A stretch of DNA of 64,000 bases from Streptomyces malachitofuscus (GTDB lineage Bacteria > Actinomycetota > Actinomycetes > Streptomycetales > Streptomycetaceae). Below the pieces are notes generated by a model. The model had not been told where the DNA came from and did no database searches. It saw only the letters and a list, made by a program, of their open reading frames with translations. This document shows positions 7,835-16,284 of the stretch, one piece after another (positions within the stretch are counted from its first letter, which is position 1; each line of letters begins with the position of its first letter). The DNA lies in the NCBI RefSeq assembly GCF_014650055.1, contig NZ_BMUF01000009.1, positions 1-64,000 of the forward strand, written 5' to 3'. The position numbers and the translations under genes are program-made.

Positions 7835-9703
7835 TCAGCCGGACCGGGCACCCGGGCCGGGCCGCGCGGTGAGCGCCGCGAGGGCACTGGCCTGGGTGCG
7901 CCAGTCCGTCTGGTTGGGGGTGCTGCCGGCCCAGCGCTGGCCGAGCCGGTTGAGGGGGTCGCGGTCGGTGGTCCAGATGGATTCCGCCTGCCGGGTGAGG
8001 TAGTCGCGGTACGCGGCCGACCCGGTGGCGTCGGCGAGGTCGGCGAAGTGGCGGATGAAAATGCCCTTGAACTGCTTCTGGTTGTCGTCGCAGGACGCGG
8101 TGCCGATGTCGCAGGACTCCGTCAGAACGCCGTCACGGGTCAGCAGGGGTGAGGACATCGCCGCGTCCGCGAGCCGTCGCGCGGTGTCCAGGTGGCGGGT
8201 CTCGCCCGTGGCGCGCCACAGCTGGGTGAAGGCGCCGACGGCCAGGCCCTGGTTGTAACTCCACACGGTCTGCCCGTTGTTGGCGCAGTCCCTGGTCAGG
8301 CCGTCGTTGACCAGACCCGCGGAATTGATCAGTCCGCTGTCCAGGTACCAGTCCGCCGCTGCCTCGGCGCGCTCCCCCCACACCGTGTCGCCGGGCAGCC
8401 GCTGGTGCAGCGCGGTCGTCACCCACAGGTACAGGCCGCTGGTGACCGCGTTCTTGTAGGTGTGCTCCCGGTCCCACCACATGCCGCCGCCACAGGTGCC
8501 CGGGTCCCAGTGCGTGTGCAGGTAGTCCGCGATGACGACCGCCTCGTCCAGGTAGCGCCGTTGGCGTGTCCGGTCGTAGGCGGTCACCCAGGCCACGGCC
8601 CACCACCCGGCGTCGTCGACGGCGCGGCTGATGAAGTGGCCCTCCACCGGGTCCGAACTGCGCACGCCCGCGGGGAAGACGCCCTTGTTCTGCTCGTAGG
8701 TGCGGGCCACGGCCCAGTCTTAGTCGTGCCGTCCGGTGCGCTCGGCGAAGTCCATGAGGGCGGTGATCGCGACCGCCGAGTTCCACCAACTGCTGCGCCA
8801 CCAGCCCTCGTTCGTGTGGTACGAGGCCATGAGGGCGTCCGCGGCGGCGCGTGCCCGGGTGGGCACCGGGCGCGCCCATGCCGTGCAGCTGCCCTCCTGG
8901 TGGGCCGCCTCGCGGCCGCAGGCGCGAACCGCGCCGCCGTACAGGAGCCCGCGCGGGTCCCGGGTGGCGTACATGTCGGTGCGGGTGGTGGTCCTGCCGG
9001 AGGGCACGCCGGTGCGGCCGAGCGAGGAGCCTTCGGGCCAGGTCGCGCCGCCGTCCCAGGAGCGGTCGAGCCAGATCTCGTCGCCCGCGCCGCCGTTCTC
9101 GACGACGCCCCAGGCCATGCCCGTGCTGTGGTCCATGTGCAGGCTGATGGTGCGCCCGAACAGGGTCGTCGCCGGCACCGGGCGGTCGTCGCCGGAGGCG
9201 GTGGCGGGGTCGGCGCCGTCGCAGGCGGAGCCGTCGCAGACGGCCGGGTGGAACCAGTCGGTGCAGGTGACGGCGTTCGCGTCACCGCAGGCGCGGATCC
9301 AGCCGCGCCGGTGCCCCACCGGGTCGCCGATGTTGTACATGAGTGTCCGGGTGCCGGTCCAGGTACCGGGGACGGACGCCTTGCCCAGCAGGCCCTCCCA
9401 GGTGGCGCCGCGGTCCCAGGAGCGGTCCAGCCAGACGGCGTCCCCGGGGACGGCGTCGTCGATGCTTGCCCAGGCCATGTTGTCGGGCTCGGACACATGC
9501 AGCCGCAGGATCCGCCCGTTGATGTTCCGGTCGGGTACGGGGAAGGTCTCCCGCGCCGCCTTCGAGGGGTCGAGGGTGTCGCAGGCCAGGGCGCAGACGG
9601 GCGCCGCCGCCGCGCGCGCGGGCGCCGGAAGGGCGACCAGTCCGGTCAGGGCGAGAGTCATGACCACCCAGGCACCGAGGACGCGCCGGATTCGGACGGA
9701 CAT
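7835..9703 (-). pseudogene. GH76 family protein interrupted by an in-frame TAA (nonsense pseudogene)
   Basis: One reading frame of 623 codons carries a complete protein except for a TAA at 8720-8722 (codon 328). Before it come a signal peptide, two tandem copies of a roughly 105-residue Cys-containing module (about 37-140 and 156-263) and the beginning of the GH76 domain. Immediately after it, in the same frame, DWAVARTYEQNKG continues, matching YTYAIARTHDLN of the intact neighbour, through the catalytic pair VDDAGWW. Aligned to the neighbour, the stop falls where a Tyr or Thr is expected, so TAC to TAA is a simple explanation. The start has AAAGGA upstream. A sequencing error is the alternative. 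Confidence 0.8.
8720..8722 (-). other. In-frame TAA stop that splits the GH76 gene
   Basis: Reads GAC TAA GAC on the minus strand. Both flanking stretches align with the paralog at 9728-11203 in the same frame, so this is a point nonsense change rather than a frameshift. TAA is also the rarest stop in high-GC Streptomyces. Confidence 0.8.
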
Positions 9704-9727
9704 CGGTTCGTCCTTTCGTCGTGGCGG

Positions 9728-11203
9728 TCAGAGCACGGCGTTGAACAGGTCGACGGCGCTCTGCTGGCGCGCCGCGTCCACCGTGTCGAGCGGGCCGTAC
9801 CAGCGCAGCCCGTACTGGTCGAGGGCGTTGCGGTCGCTCGCGTGGGCGCGGTCGGCCTGGCGCCGGAGGTAGCCGGTGTACGGGTGGTCCGGGAGCACGG
9901 CGTCGAGTTCGGCCAGGCCCCGCACGTGCGCTCCCTTGAACGACGGCCCGTCCGGCTCGCAGCTGCCGCCCTCGCACGGGTCGCGCAGGATGCCGTCCGC
10001 CGTGTGGAGGGCGGCGGTGGTCGTGGCGGCGTCGGCGATCCGCCGGGCCTCGGTGAGCAGGGTGCCGTCGCCCGTCGCGCGGTGCAGCTCGGTCAGGGCG
10101 CCGATGAGGACGCCCTGGTTGTACGACCACACCGTGTCGCCGTTGTTGCGGCAGGTGCCGAGGTCGATGCCGTCGTTGACCAGGTGGGAGCCGTTCACCA
10201 TTCCGGTGCCGCGGAACCAGGACCAGCCGGCCCGCGCCCGGTCCAGGTGGGTCCTGTCGCCCGGGATCCGGTTGTGCAGCGCGGCGTTGAGCTGGATGTA
10301 CAGGGAGTTGGCGATCGCGTTCTTGTAGGTGCGCTCGGTGCTCCACCACACCCCGCCGCCGCAGGTGGCGTCCCAGTACGCGGCCATGTGGTCGGCGTCC
10401 GCGCGGGCGGTGGCGAGGTAGCGGCTGTCGCCGGTGAGGTCGTAGGCGGCCACCCAGGCCAGGCCCCACCATCCGGTGTCGTCGATGTAGTCGTTGCGGA
10501 ACTGACCGTCCCGCGCGTCACGGTTCAGGTCGTGGGTGCGGGCGATCGCGTAGGTGTAGCTGCCCATGCCGGAGGCGCGGATGTTGTCGATCAGCGCGGT
10601 GAGCGCGTTGGCGGAGTTCCACCAGCCGGTGGTGTCGAACAGGCCCGTCCCGTAGTTGTAGAACGTCATCAGGGCGGTGGCCGCGGCGGTGCGCCGGTCA
10701 CCGGCGTTCCACGTGGTGCGCGCCCAAGGCGTGCAGGCGATCTCCGGGCGGTCGCCGGCCCTGCCGCAGGCCCGCAGTGCGCCGACGCCGTGCGCGCCCC
10801 AGTCGTCCACGTTGTACATGAGGGTGCGCCGGCCGCGCTGTCCCGGGGGCACGGTGGTGTCGCCGAGCCGGCTTCCCGAACTCCAGGTGCGGCCGCCGTC
10901 GAAGGAGCGGTCGAGCCAGACCTCGTCGCCCGGGCTGCCGTTGCCGAGGGAGGCCCAGCCCATCGCGTCGGCGTCGGCGAAGTGCAGGGCGATCGACCGT
11001 GAGTGGACGGTCGCCGTGACGGGGACGCGGTCACCGGGGGCGAGCGCGGGGTCCCGGCCGTCGCAGTGCTTGTTGCAGACGGCCGCTGCAGTGGCCCGGG
11101 GCACCGCCGGGGCGTCCGCCGAAGCGGTCGTCGGGAACAGCGCGCACAGCGTGAGGGCGAGCAGCGCGGCGGGGCGCCGGAGGGATCTCCGTGAAGGAAT
11201 CAT
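9728..11203 (-). CDS. Secreted GH76 family glycoside hydrolase (alpha-1,6-mannanase-like)
   Basis: 491 residues. A signal peptide (RRSLRRPAALLALTLCALFPTTASA) is followed by one copy of a Cys-containing module (about 43-147, with CNKHC, EVWLDRSFDGGRTW, TLMYNVDDWG and LRACG) and then a GH76 domain from about residue 170. The adjacent Asp pair of the family active site is in YIDDTGWWGLAW (241-242). Known GH76 enzymes cut alpha-1,6-mannan backbones, such as fungal cell-wall mannan, by a retaining mechanism. AGGGAG precedes the ATG. It is the first gene of a two-gene unit with the broken paralog (24-bp gap), and a LacI-type palindrome lies upstream. Confidence 0.88.
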   Translation of the reverse strand: MIPSRRSLRRPAALLALTLCALFPTTASADAPAVPRATAAAVCNKHCDGRDPALAPGDRVPVTATVHSRSIALHFADADAMGWASLGNGSPGDEVWLDRSFDGGRTWSSGSRLGDTTVPPGQRGRRTLMYNVDDWGAHGVGALRACGRAGDRPEIACTPWARTTWNAGDRRTAAATALMTFYNYGTGLFDTTGWWNSANALTALIDNIRASGMGSYTYAIARTHDLNRDARDGQFRNDYIDDTGWWGLAWVAAYDLTGDSRYLATARADADHMAAYWDATCGGGVWWSTERTYKNAIANSLYIQLNAALHNRIPGDRTHLDRARAGWSWFRGTGMVNGSHLVNDGIDLGTCRNNGDTVWSYNQGVLIGALTELHRATGDGTLLTEARRIADAATTTAALHTADGILRDPCEGGSCEPDGPSFKGAHVRGLAELDAVLPDHPYTGYLRRQADRAHASDRNALDQYGLRWYGPLDTVDAARQQSAVDLFNAVL

Positions 11204-11224
11204 GGGCTGCTCCCTGTGGGGGGT

Positions 11225-11236
11225 GAGAGCGCTCTC
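11225..11236. promoter_or_regulatory. LacI-type palindrome GAGAGCGCTCTC
   Basis: A perfect 12-bp palindrome 21 bp upstream of the GH76 start. Its AGCGCT centre is the form used by several LacI/GalR-family sugar repressors in Streptomyces. No LacI gene is adjacent, so the regulator is unknown. Confidence 0.55.
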
Positions 11237-11444
11237 GCAAGGTAGTACCGGGTGGATGAAGCGTCAACGAGGCGTGCAAGCGCAGGAGTTGCGGACGTGC
11301 GCGGCGAGGCTCCCGCTGTCCCGCCGGAGAGTTCGGCACACCTCTTGCGGCGCCCGTGAGGCGCGGTGTACCAATGGGGGCGCAGAACTTGAATGTTGTT
11401 CAGGTTTTGTCCGCGGGGGGCCGTCCGAGCCGGAGGAGCAGCAC

Positions 11445-13511
11445 ATGTCCGCGGAACCTCGTCCCGTGCGCAGCCGTCGTACCGTCCTGCGGGCAGGCGC
11501 CCTCACCGGTCTGGGGCTGGCCGGTGCGCAGATGGCGGCCCCGAGCCGGGCCACCGCCGCCCCCGCCGCCGCCCGTGGCAGCGGTTTCCTGGTCGGCCGG
11601 GGTCTCGCCGACGCCACCGGCGAGGTGGCCGAGGTCGGCATGATGGGCTACGGCCGGTTCGACCAGCAGGCCGCCGGGCTGCACACCCGGCTGCGGGCGC
11701 GGGCGTTCGTCGTGGCCGACGAGGCGAGCGGGCGGCGGGTCATGCTGATCGTGGCCGACTCGCCGATGATCTTCGGGAGCGTGCACCAGGCGGTGCTGCG
11801 CCAGCTCGCCGACGCCTACGGCGACCTCTACACCGAACAGAACGTGCTCATCACCGCCACCCACACCCACGCGGGACCCGGCGGCTACTCGCACCATCTG
11901 CTGTACAACACGACCACGTTCGGCTTCCACCGCAAGACCTTCGAGGCGGTGGCGGACGGCCTGTTCGAGGCCGCGCAGCGGGCCCACGACGATCTGGCGC
12001 CCTCCGGACTCGTGCTCAGCCACGGCACCTTGACCGGGGCCAGCGTCAACCGCTCCCGGTCGGCCTTCGACCGCAACCCCAAGGCCGACCGCGACCACTT
12101 CCCGGACGCGGTCGACACGCACACCACCCTGCTCCGCGTGGAGCGGGGCGGCAAAACCGTCGGGGCCGTCAACTGGTTCCCGGTGCACAGCACCAGCATG
12201 TCCGGGGACAACCGGCTGATCAGCGCGGACAACAAGGGCTACGCGGCCTACCACTGGGAGCGCGAGGTCAACGACGTCGACTACCTGTCCGACGGCTCCC
12301 CCGCGTTCGTCTCGGCGTTCGCCCAGACCAACAGCGGCGACATGTCCCCCAACCTGGACCTCCGACCGCCCACGACCCCGGAGGACTTCGCCCACACCCG
12401 CGCCAACGGACTCCGGCAGTACGAGGCCGCGGCCGCCCTGCGGCAGTCCGGCGTCGCCCTGTCCGGCCCGGTCGACTCCCGGCTGGTGTACGTCGACCTC
12501 TCCGACGTCACGGTCCGCCCCGAGTTCACCGGTGACGGACGGACCCACCGCACGTCCAAGCCCTGCGTCGGCGCCTCCATGGCGGCGGGAAGCATGGAGG
12601 ACGGGCCGGCCTTCCCCGGCTTCGAGGAGGGCGAGAACCCGTTCTGGGACGCGATCTCCGACTCCGTGGTCTACACGGTGTCACCGGAGCTGAAGCAGGC
12701 GCAGGCGCCCAAAGACGTCTTCGTGCCGATCGGGGAGATGAACCGCGTCTACCCGTGGGTGCAGGAGCGGGTGCCCGTGATGCTGGTGCGCATCGGCGCC
12801 CTCCATCTGATCGGCATCCCGGGCGAGGTGACCGTCTGCGCGGGCCTGCGGCTGCGGCGCACGGTCGCCGGCATCGTGGGTGCGGACCTCGACGACGTGC
12901 TGGTGGCCGGGTACGCGAACGCGTACTTCCACTATGTGACCACCCCCGAGGAGTACGACGCGCAGCAGTACGAGGGCGGCAGCACCCTCTTCGGCCGCTG
13001 GCAGCTCCCGGCGCTCCAGCAGACGGCGGCGGCACTGGCCACCGCGTTGCGCGACGGCACGGAGCTGCCCCTCGGCCCGAAGCCGCCGGACCTGTCCGGC
13101 AGGGCGCTCTCCCTGCAGCCGGGGGTGGTGCTGGACGCGCCGCCGCTGCTGCGGAAGTTCGGGGACGTGCTGGTGCCGCCGCGGGAGACCTACCGGGCCG
13201 GTGAACGGGCCGAGGCCGTCTTCGCGGGCGCCCACCCGGGCAACGACCTGCACCGCGGTGACACCTATCTGGAGATCCAGCGCCGGAACCCCGACGGAAC
13301 CTGGCACACCGTCGCCGACGACGGCGACTGGCCGACCCGCTTCCACTGGGCCCGCGACGGAATCGCCGCCTCCAAGGTCACGATCACCTGGGACATCCCC
13401 CAGGGCACGGCCCCGGGCAGCTACCGCATCGTCTACCACGGCGACGCCAAGAGCCTCGTCGGCACGATCACCCCGTTCACGGGCACCTCACCGGCCTTCG
13501 CGGTGCGCTGA
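11445..13511 (+). CDS. Tat-exported neutral/alkaline ceramidase family protein
   Basis: 688 residues from the ATG at 11445, preceded by GGAGGAG. The Tat signal SRRTVLRAG is followed by a hydrophobic stretch. The mature part begins GFLVGRGLADATGEVAEVGMMGYG and carries THTHAGPGGY (zinc-binding His region) and TNSGDMSPNLDL, the serine-containing signature of neutral ceramidases, at about residues 295-306. The C-terminal 150 residues form the usual Ig-like domain. Such enzymes hydrolyse the N-acyl bond of ceramide; the natural substrate in a soil bacterium is unclear. It is divergent from the GH76 unit. Confidence 0.9.
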   Translation: MSAEPRPVRSRRTVLRAGALTGLGLAGAQMAAPSRATAAPAAARGSGFLVGRGLADATGEVAEVGMMGYGRFDQQAAGLHTRLRARAFVVADEASGRRVMLIVADSPMIFGSVHQAVLRQLADAYGDLYTEQNVLITATHTHAGPGGYSHHLLYNTTTFGFHRKTFEAVADGLFEAAQRAHDDLAPSGLVLSHGTLTGASVNRSRSAFDRNPKADRDHFPDAVDTHTTLLRVERGGKTVGAVNWFPVHSTSMSGDNRLISADNKGYAAYHWEREVNDVDYLSDGSPAFVSAFAQTNSGDMSPNLDLRPPTTPEDFAHTRANGLRQYEAAAALRQSGVALSGPVDSRLVYVDLSDVTVRPEFTGDGRTHRTSKPCVGASMAAGSMEDGPAFPGFEEGENPFWDAISDSVVYTVSPELKQAQAPKDVFVPIGEMNRVYPWVQERVPVMLVRIGALHLIGIPGEVTVCAGLRLRRTVAGIVGADLDDVLVAGYANAYFHYVTTPEEYDAQQYEGGSTLFGRWQLPALQQTAAALATALRDGTELPLGPKPPDLSGRALSLQPGVVLDAPPLLRKFGDVLVPPRETYRAGERAEAVFAGAHPGNDLHRGDTYLEIQRRNPDGTWHTVADDGDWPTRFHWARDGIAASKVTITWDIPQGTAPGSYRIVYHGDAKSLVGTITPFTGTSPAFAVR

Positions 13512-13542
13512 CCCGGCCGGCACCCGTGGGGCACCCGCAACG

Positions 13543-13743
13543 TCAGCCCTGCGGTTCCTGCGGCTTGGCATCGACCTCACGCAAGTTCTGGTCCTTGAGC
13601 TCGGTGCGTGCCTCGGTGCGGTGACCGCGGACGACGTAGTCCCGCACGACCGCCTCGATCGCGTCCTGCGGCGAGTTGATCCCCGCGAGGACCATGACCT
13701 CCACCACGAGTTCGGCGTCGAGACTGATGTTGACCTTTGCCAC
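13543..13743 (-). CDS. VapB-like type II antitoxin, orphan
   Basis: 66 residues from the GTG at 13743, with GAGGGGG placed 4-5 nt upstream. The sequence VAKVNISLDAELVVEVMVLA then NSPQDAIEAVVRDYVVRG is the short strand plus two helices of a ribbon-helix-helix/VapB-type (DUF2191-like) antitoxin, followed by a charged tail. No PIN-domain toxin lies on either side (ceramidase downstream, DUF692 gene upstream), so it is either a solitary regulator or the survivor of a lost pair. Confidence 0.72.
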   Translation of the reverse strand: MAKVNISLDAELVVEVMVLAGINSPQDAIEAVVRDYVVRGHRTEARTELKDQNLREVDAKPQEPQG

Positions 13744-13974
13744 TGTTCCCCCTCGCGTGACACCCCGTCCGTACTCTACGGGCCCGTCGGCGGATTCCGT
13801 CCGCGAAGAACTGTTCCCGGCGGCTGCCTCCGGCCCGCACGCCCCCAACCTCAAATGTTCCTCTGAAGTCGCCGGGGCGTGATTCGGCCGCGGGCGGCGG
13901 GGTCATACCCCTGTCACGTCCGGTGGGGACGATCGGGGGCCGGGCGGGACAGCCGGATGCAGGAGGGGGCGGGG

Positions 13975-15291
13975 ATGACCGTGCGACTGGGGAACGGGAT
14001 CGGGTGGCGGCCGGAGATCGCGGACGCGGTGGAGCGCATGCCGGGGATCGACTGGGTCGAGGTGGTCGCGGAGAACGTCTGTCCCGGACATCTGCCCGAG
14101 TCGCTGGTGCGGTTGCGCGAGCGCGGGGTGACCGTCGTACCGCACGGGGTCTCCCTGGGGCTCGGCGGGGCCGAGCGGCCGGACGAGGGGCGGCTCGCCG
14201 CGCTCGCCGAGCGGGCCGTGGCGCTGCGGTCGCCGCTCGTCACCGAGCACATCGCGTTCGTGCGGGCCGGCGGGGCGCTGACCGCGTCCCCGCGGATCGA
14301 GGCCGGGCATCTGCTGCCGGTGCCGCGCACCCGTGACGCCCTGGACGTGCTGTGCGAGAACGTCCGGATCGCCCAGGAGGCGCTGCCCGTGCCGCTCGCG
14401 GTGGAGAACATCGCCGCGCTGATCGCGTGGCCCGGCGAGGAGATGACCGAGGGGCAGTTCCTGTACGAGCTGGCCGACCGCACCGGGGTGCGGCTGCTCA
14501 TCGACGTCGCCAACCTGCACACCAACCACGTCAACCGGGGCGAGGACCCGGCCAAGGCGCTCGCCGAACTGCCCTTGGAGGCCATCGCGTACGTCCATGT
14601 CGCGGGCGGGTTCGAACGGGACGGCGTGTGGCACGACAGCCACGCCCACGCCGTTCCGGAGCCCGTGCTGGAGGTCCTCACCGATCTCGCGTCCCGGGTC
14701 TCCCCTCCGGGCGTGCTGCTGGAGCGGGACGAGAACTTCCCCGAGGCGGAGGAGATGGAGCGCGAACTGGCCGCGATCCGGCGCGCGGTCGAGAGGGGGG
14801 CGGAGCGCCGGGACACCGGGCGGGCCGCGCTCGCGACCGCCCGGTCCGAGGAGCCGGGGGAGGTTCCCGGAGCCGAGGCCGCGCGGCAGCGGCTCGCGCT
14901 CGCGCAGACCGCCGTGCTGTCGGCGCTGGTCGCCGGTACGCCCGTGCCCGAGGGGTTCGACCGGGTGCGGATGGGGGTGCAGGCGCGGGCGCTCGCCGCC
15001 AAGCGGGCCGATGTCGTCGGCAAGGTCGCGCCCGAGCTGCCGGTGATCCTCGGAGAGGAGTACCGGCCCGCCTTCCTCGCGTACGCGCAGACGCAGCCGA
15101 TGACCGGCGGCTACCGGCAGGACGCCATGGACTTCGTCGGGGAACTGCTGCTGGCCGGGCGGCCGGAGGACGCGCGGGCACGGCGCGAGCTGCGGGAGTG
15201 GTGGCTGCAGCGGTCGGGACCGCGGCCCCGGTCGAGCAGGCCGGGGGTGCGGCTGGTGCGGGCCACGCGGCGGGTGTTGCTGCGGCGCTGA
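13975..15291 (+). CDS. DUF692 (MNIO) family protein with a C-terminal partner-like domain
   Basis: 438 residues from the ATG at 13975, placed after AGGAGG at 13961-13966. Residues 1-280 have the MNIO/MbnB-type TIM-barrel features: GNGIGWRPEIADA, VEVVAENV, VVPHGVSLGLGG, LVTEHIAFV, VENIAAL, IDVANLHTNHVN, YVHVAGGF, DSHAHAVPEPV and LLERDENFPE, which include the candidate iron-binding His, Glu and Asp. Residues about 315-438 form a separate domain (QTAVLSALVAGTPVP, ALAAKRADVV, FLAYAQTQPMTGGYRQDAMDF) like those that partner MNIO enzymes in other systems. Known MNIOs oxidise residues, often Cys, in small precursor peptides. No precursor is evident here. Confidence 0.85.
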   Translation: MTVRLGNGIGWRPEIADAVERMPGIDWVEVVAENVCPGHLPESLVRLRERGVTVVPHGVSLGLGGAERPDEGRLAALAERAVALRSPLVTEHIAFVRAGGALTASPRIEAGHLLPVPRTRDALDVLCENVRIAQEALPVPLAVENIAALIAWPGEEMTEGQFLYELADRTGVRLLIDVANLHTNHVNRGEDPAKALAELPLEAIAYVHVAGGFERDGVWHDSHAHAVPEPVLEVLTDLASRVSPPGVLLERDENFPEAEEMERELAAIRRAVERGAERRDTGRAALATARSEEPGEVPGAEAARQRLALAQTAVLSALVAGTPVPEGFDRVRMGVQARALAAKRADVVGKVAPELPVILGEEYRPAFLAYAQTQPMTGGYRQDAMDFVGELLLAGRPEDARARRELREWWLQRSGPRPRSSRPGVRLVRATRRVLLRR

Positions 15292-15410
15292 CCTTCCCGG
15301 CCGGCGCGCGGCCCGCGCTGACCAAACGGAACGTCACATACCGACAACACTGCGTCCGGATTGTGAACAGGGCATGGTGTTCTCGCGACCGTGTCGCTTA
15401 CAAACAAGTC

Positions 15411-16193
15411 ATGTTCTGGGTCCCTCTCCTGCTCCTGGCCTGGGCCGTCGCCGGTGTGGCGTGCCTGCGGCTGTGCCTGGCCGCCGTGCGCGGTGTCGAA
15501 GCGGCCACCGGATCCGGCGCGGGAGCGGAGCGCGATCTGACGCTGTACGAGACCGCGTTCCTGTCCGGCGGCCCCGGGAGGGTCGCCGACGTCACGCTCG
15601 TCGCGATGGCGCGCCAGCGGCGACTGCTGCTGGCGCACACCGGCTGGGCGACGGTGGTCGACCCGCGCGGACGCGACGACATGGAGCGGTCGGTCATAGG
15701 GGCGATAGGACCGGACGGACAGTCACCCATCGCGCCGGTGCGGGCGGCCGCGGCGGCCGCCGACGCCGTGCGCGGGATCGGCGACCGGCTGGTCAGCGCG
15801 GGACTCGCGGTCCCGGACGGTGCGGGTACGACCGTCGCGGACGCGGTACGGCAGGTGCGGCTCGCCGTGCCGGCCGTGGCCGGGCTGGGGGTTGCGGCCC
15901 TCCTCATGCCCGTTCCGTCGGACATGCCGCGCCACCTGGTCGCCCTGTGGTTCACGCTGCCGCTGATCCTCACACTGGGCTGCCTGGCCATCGCGCGGTT
16001 CGAGATCCATCCGTACTCGCGCTGGGCCTCCCCCGCCGGCCGGCGGCTGCTCGGCTCCCTGCCCCTCGGCGCCGGCGAGGCCGGGGACGACCGTACGTAT
16101 CTCACCTCCGTCGCGGTGCGCGGCATCCGCGCGGTGGGCGAGCCCGAACTGCGCGCGGCCCTCGCCCACCGGGAGCCGCATCAGGGGCACTGA
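15411..16193 (+). CDS. TIGR04222-type membrane protein, partner of the DUF692 gene
   Basis: 260 residues. An N-terminal transmembrane segment (VPLLLLAWAVAGVACLRLC) is followed by LTLYETAFLSGGPGRVADVTLVAMARQRRLLLAHTGW, the conserved opening of the TIGR04222 domain, and then two more membrane segments around residues 150-195 (VPAVAGLGVAALLMPV and LVALWFTLPLILTLGCLAI). Many relatives end in a Gly/Cys-rich tail; this one ends EPHQGH and lacks it. It lies 119 bp after the DUF692 gene on the same strand, a pairing I recall from other Streptomyces. No Shine-Dalgarno sequence is seen; an in-frame GTG at 15363 is an alternative start. Confidence 0.78.
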   Translation: MFWVPLLLLAWAVAGVACLRLCLAAVRGVEAATGSGAGAERDLTLYETAFLSGGPGRVADVTLVAMARQRRLLLAHTGWATVVDPRGRDDMERSVIGAIGPDGQSPIAPVRAAAAAADAVRGIGDRLVSAGLAVPDGAGTTVADAVRQVRLAVPAVAGLGVAALLMPVPSDMPRHLVALWFTLPLILTLGCLAIARFEIHPYSRWASPAGRRLLGSLPLGAGEAGDDRTYLTSVAVRGIRAVGEPELRAALAHREPHQGH

Positions 16194-16284
16194 CGCCGAC
16201 ACACCCCGGCCAGGGGTGCTTGCCTCGCACCACCATGACCCGAAACATCCCTTTTGTCGCCGCCGTGCACCGAAGGGATCGTCG

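Noticed and set aside
7835..8710. Separate functional gene starting at the GTG at 8710
   Set aside because: It begins inside the GH76 domain without signal peptide or ribosome site, and aligns in the same frame with the sequence before the TAA, so it is the tail of a broken gene.
8720..8722. Recoded stop codon (selenocysteine or pyrrolysine)
   Set aside because: The codon is TAA, which is not the codon recoded in either case, and no recoding element is apparent.
8192..11002. A 936-codon plus-strand frame opposite the GH76 genes
   Set aside because: Shadow of high-GC codon bias; the minus-strand frames carry signal peptides and GH76 motifs.
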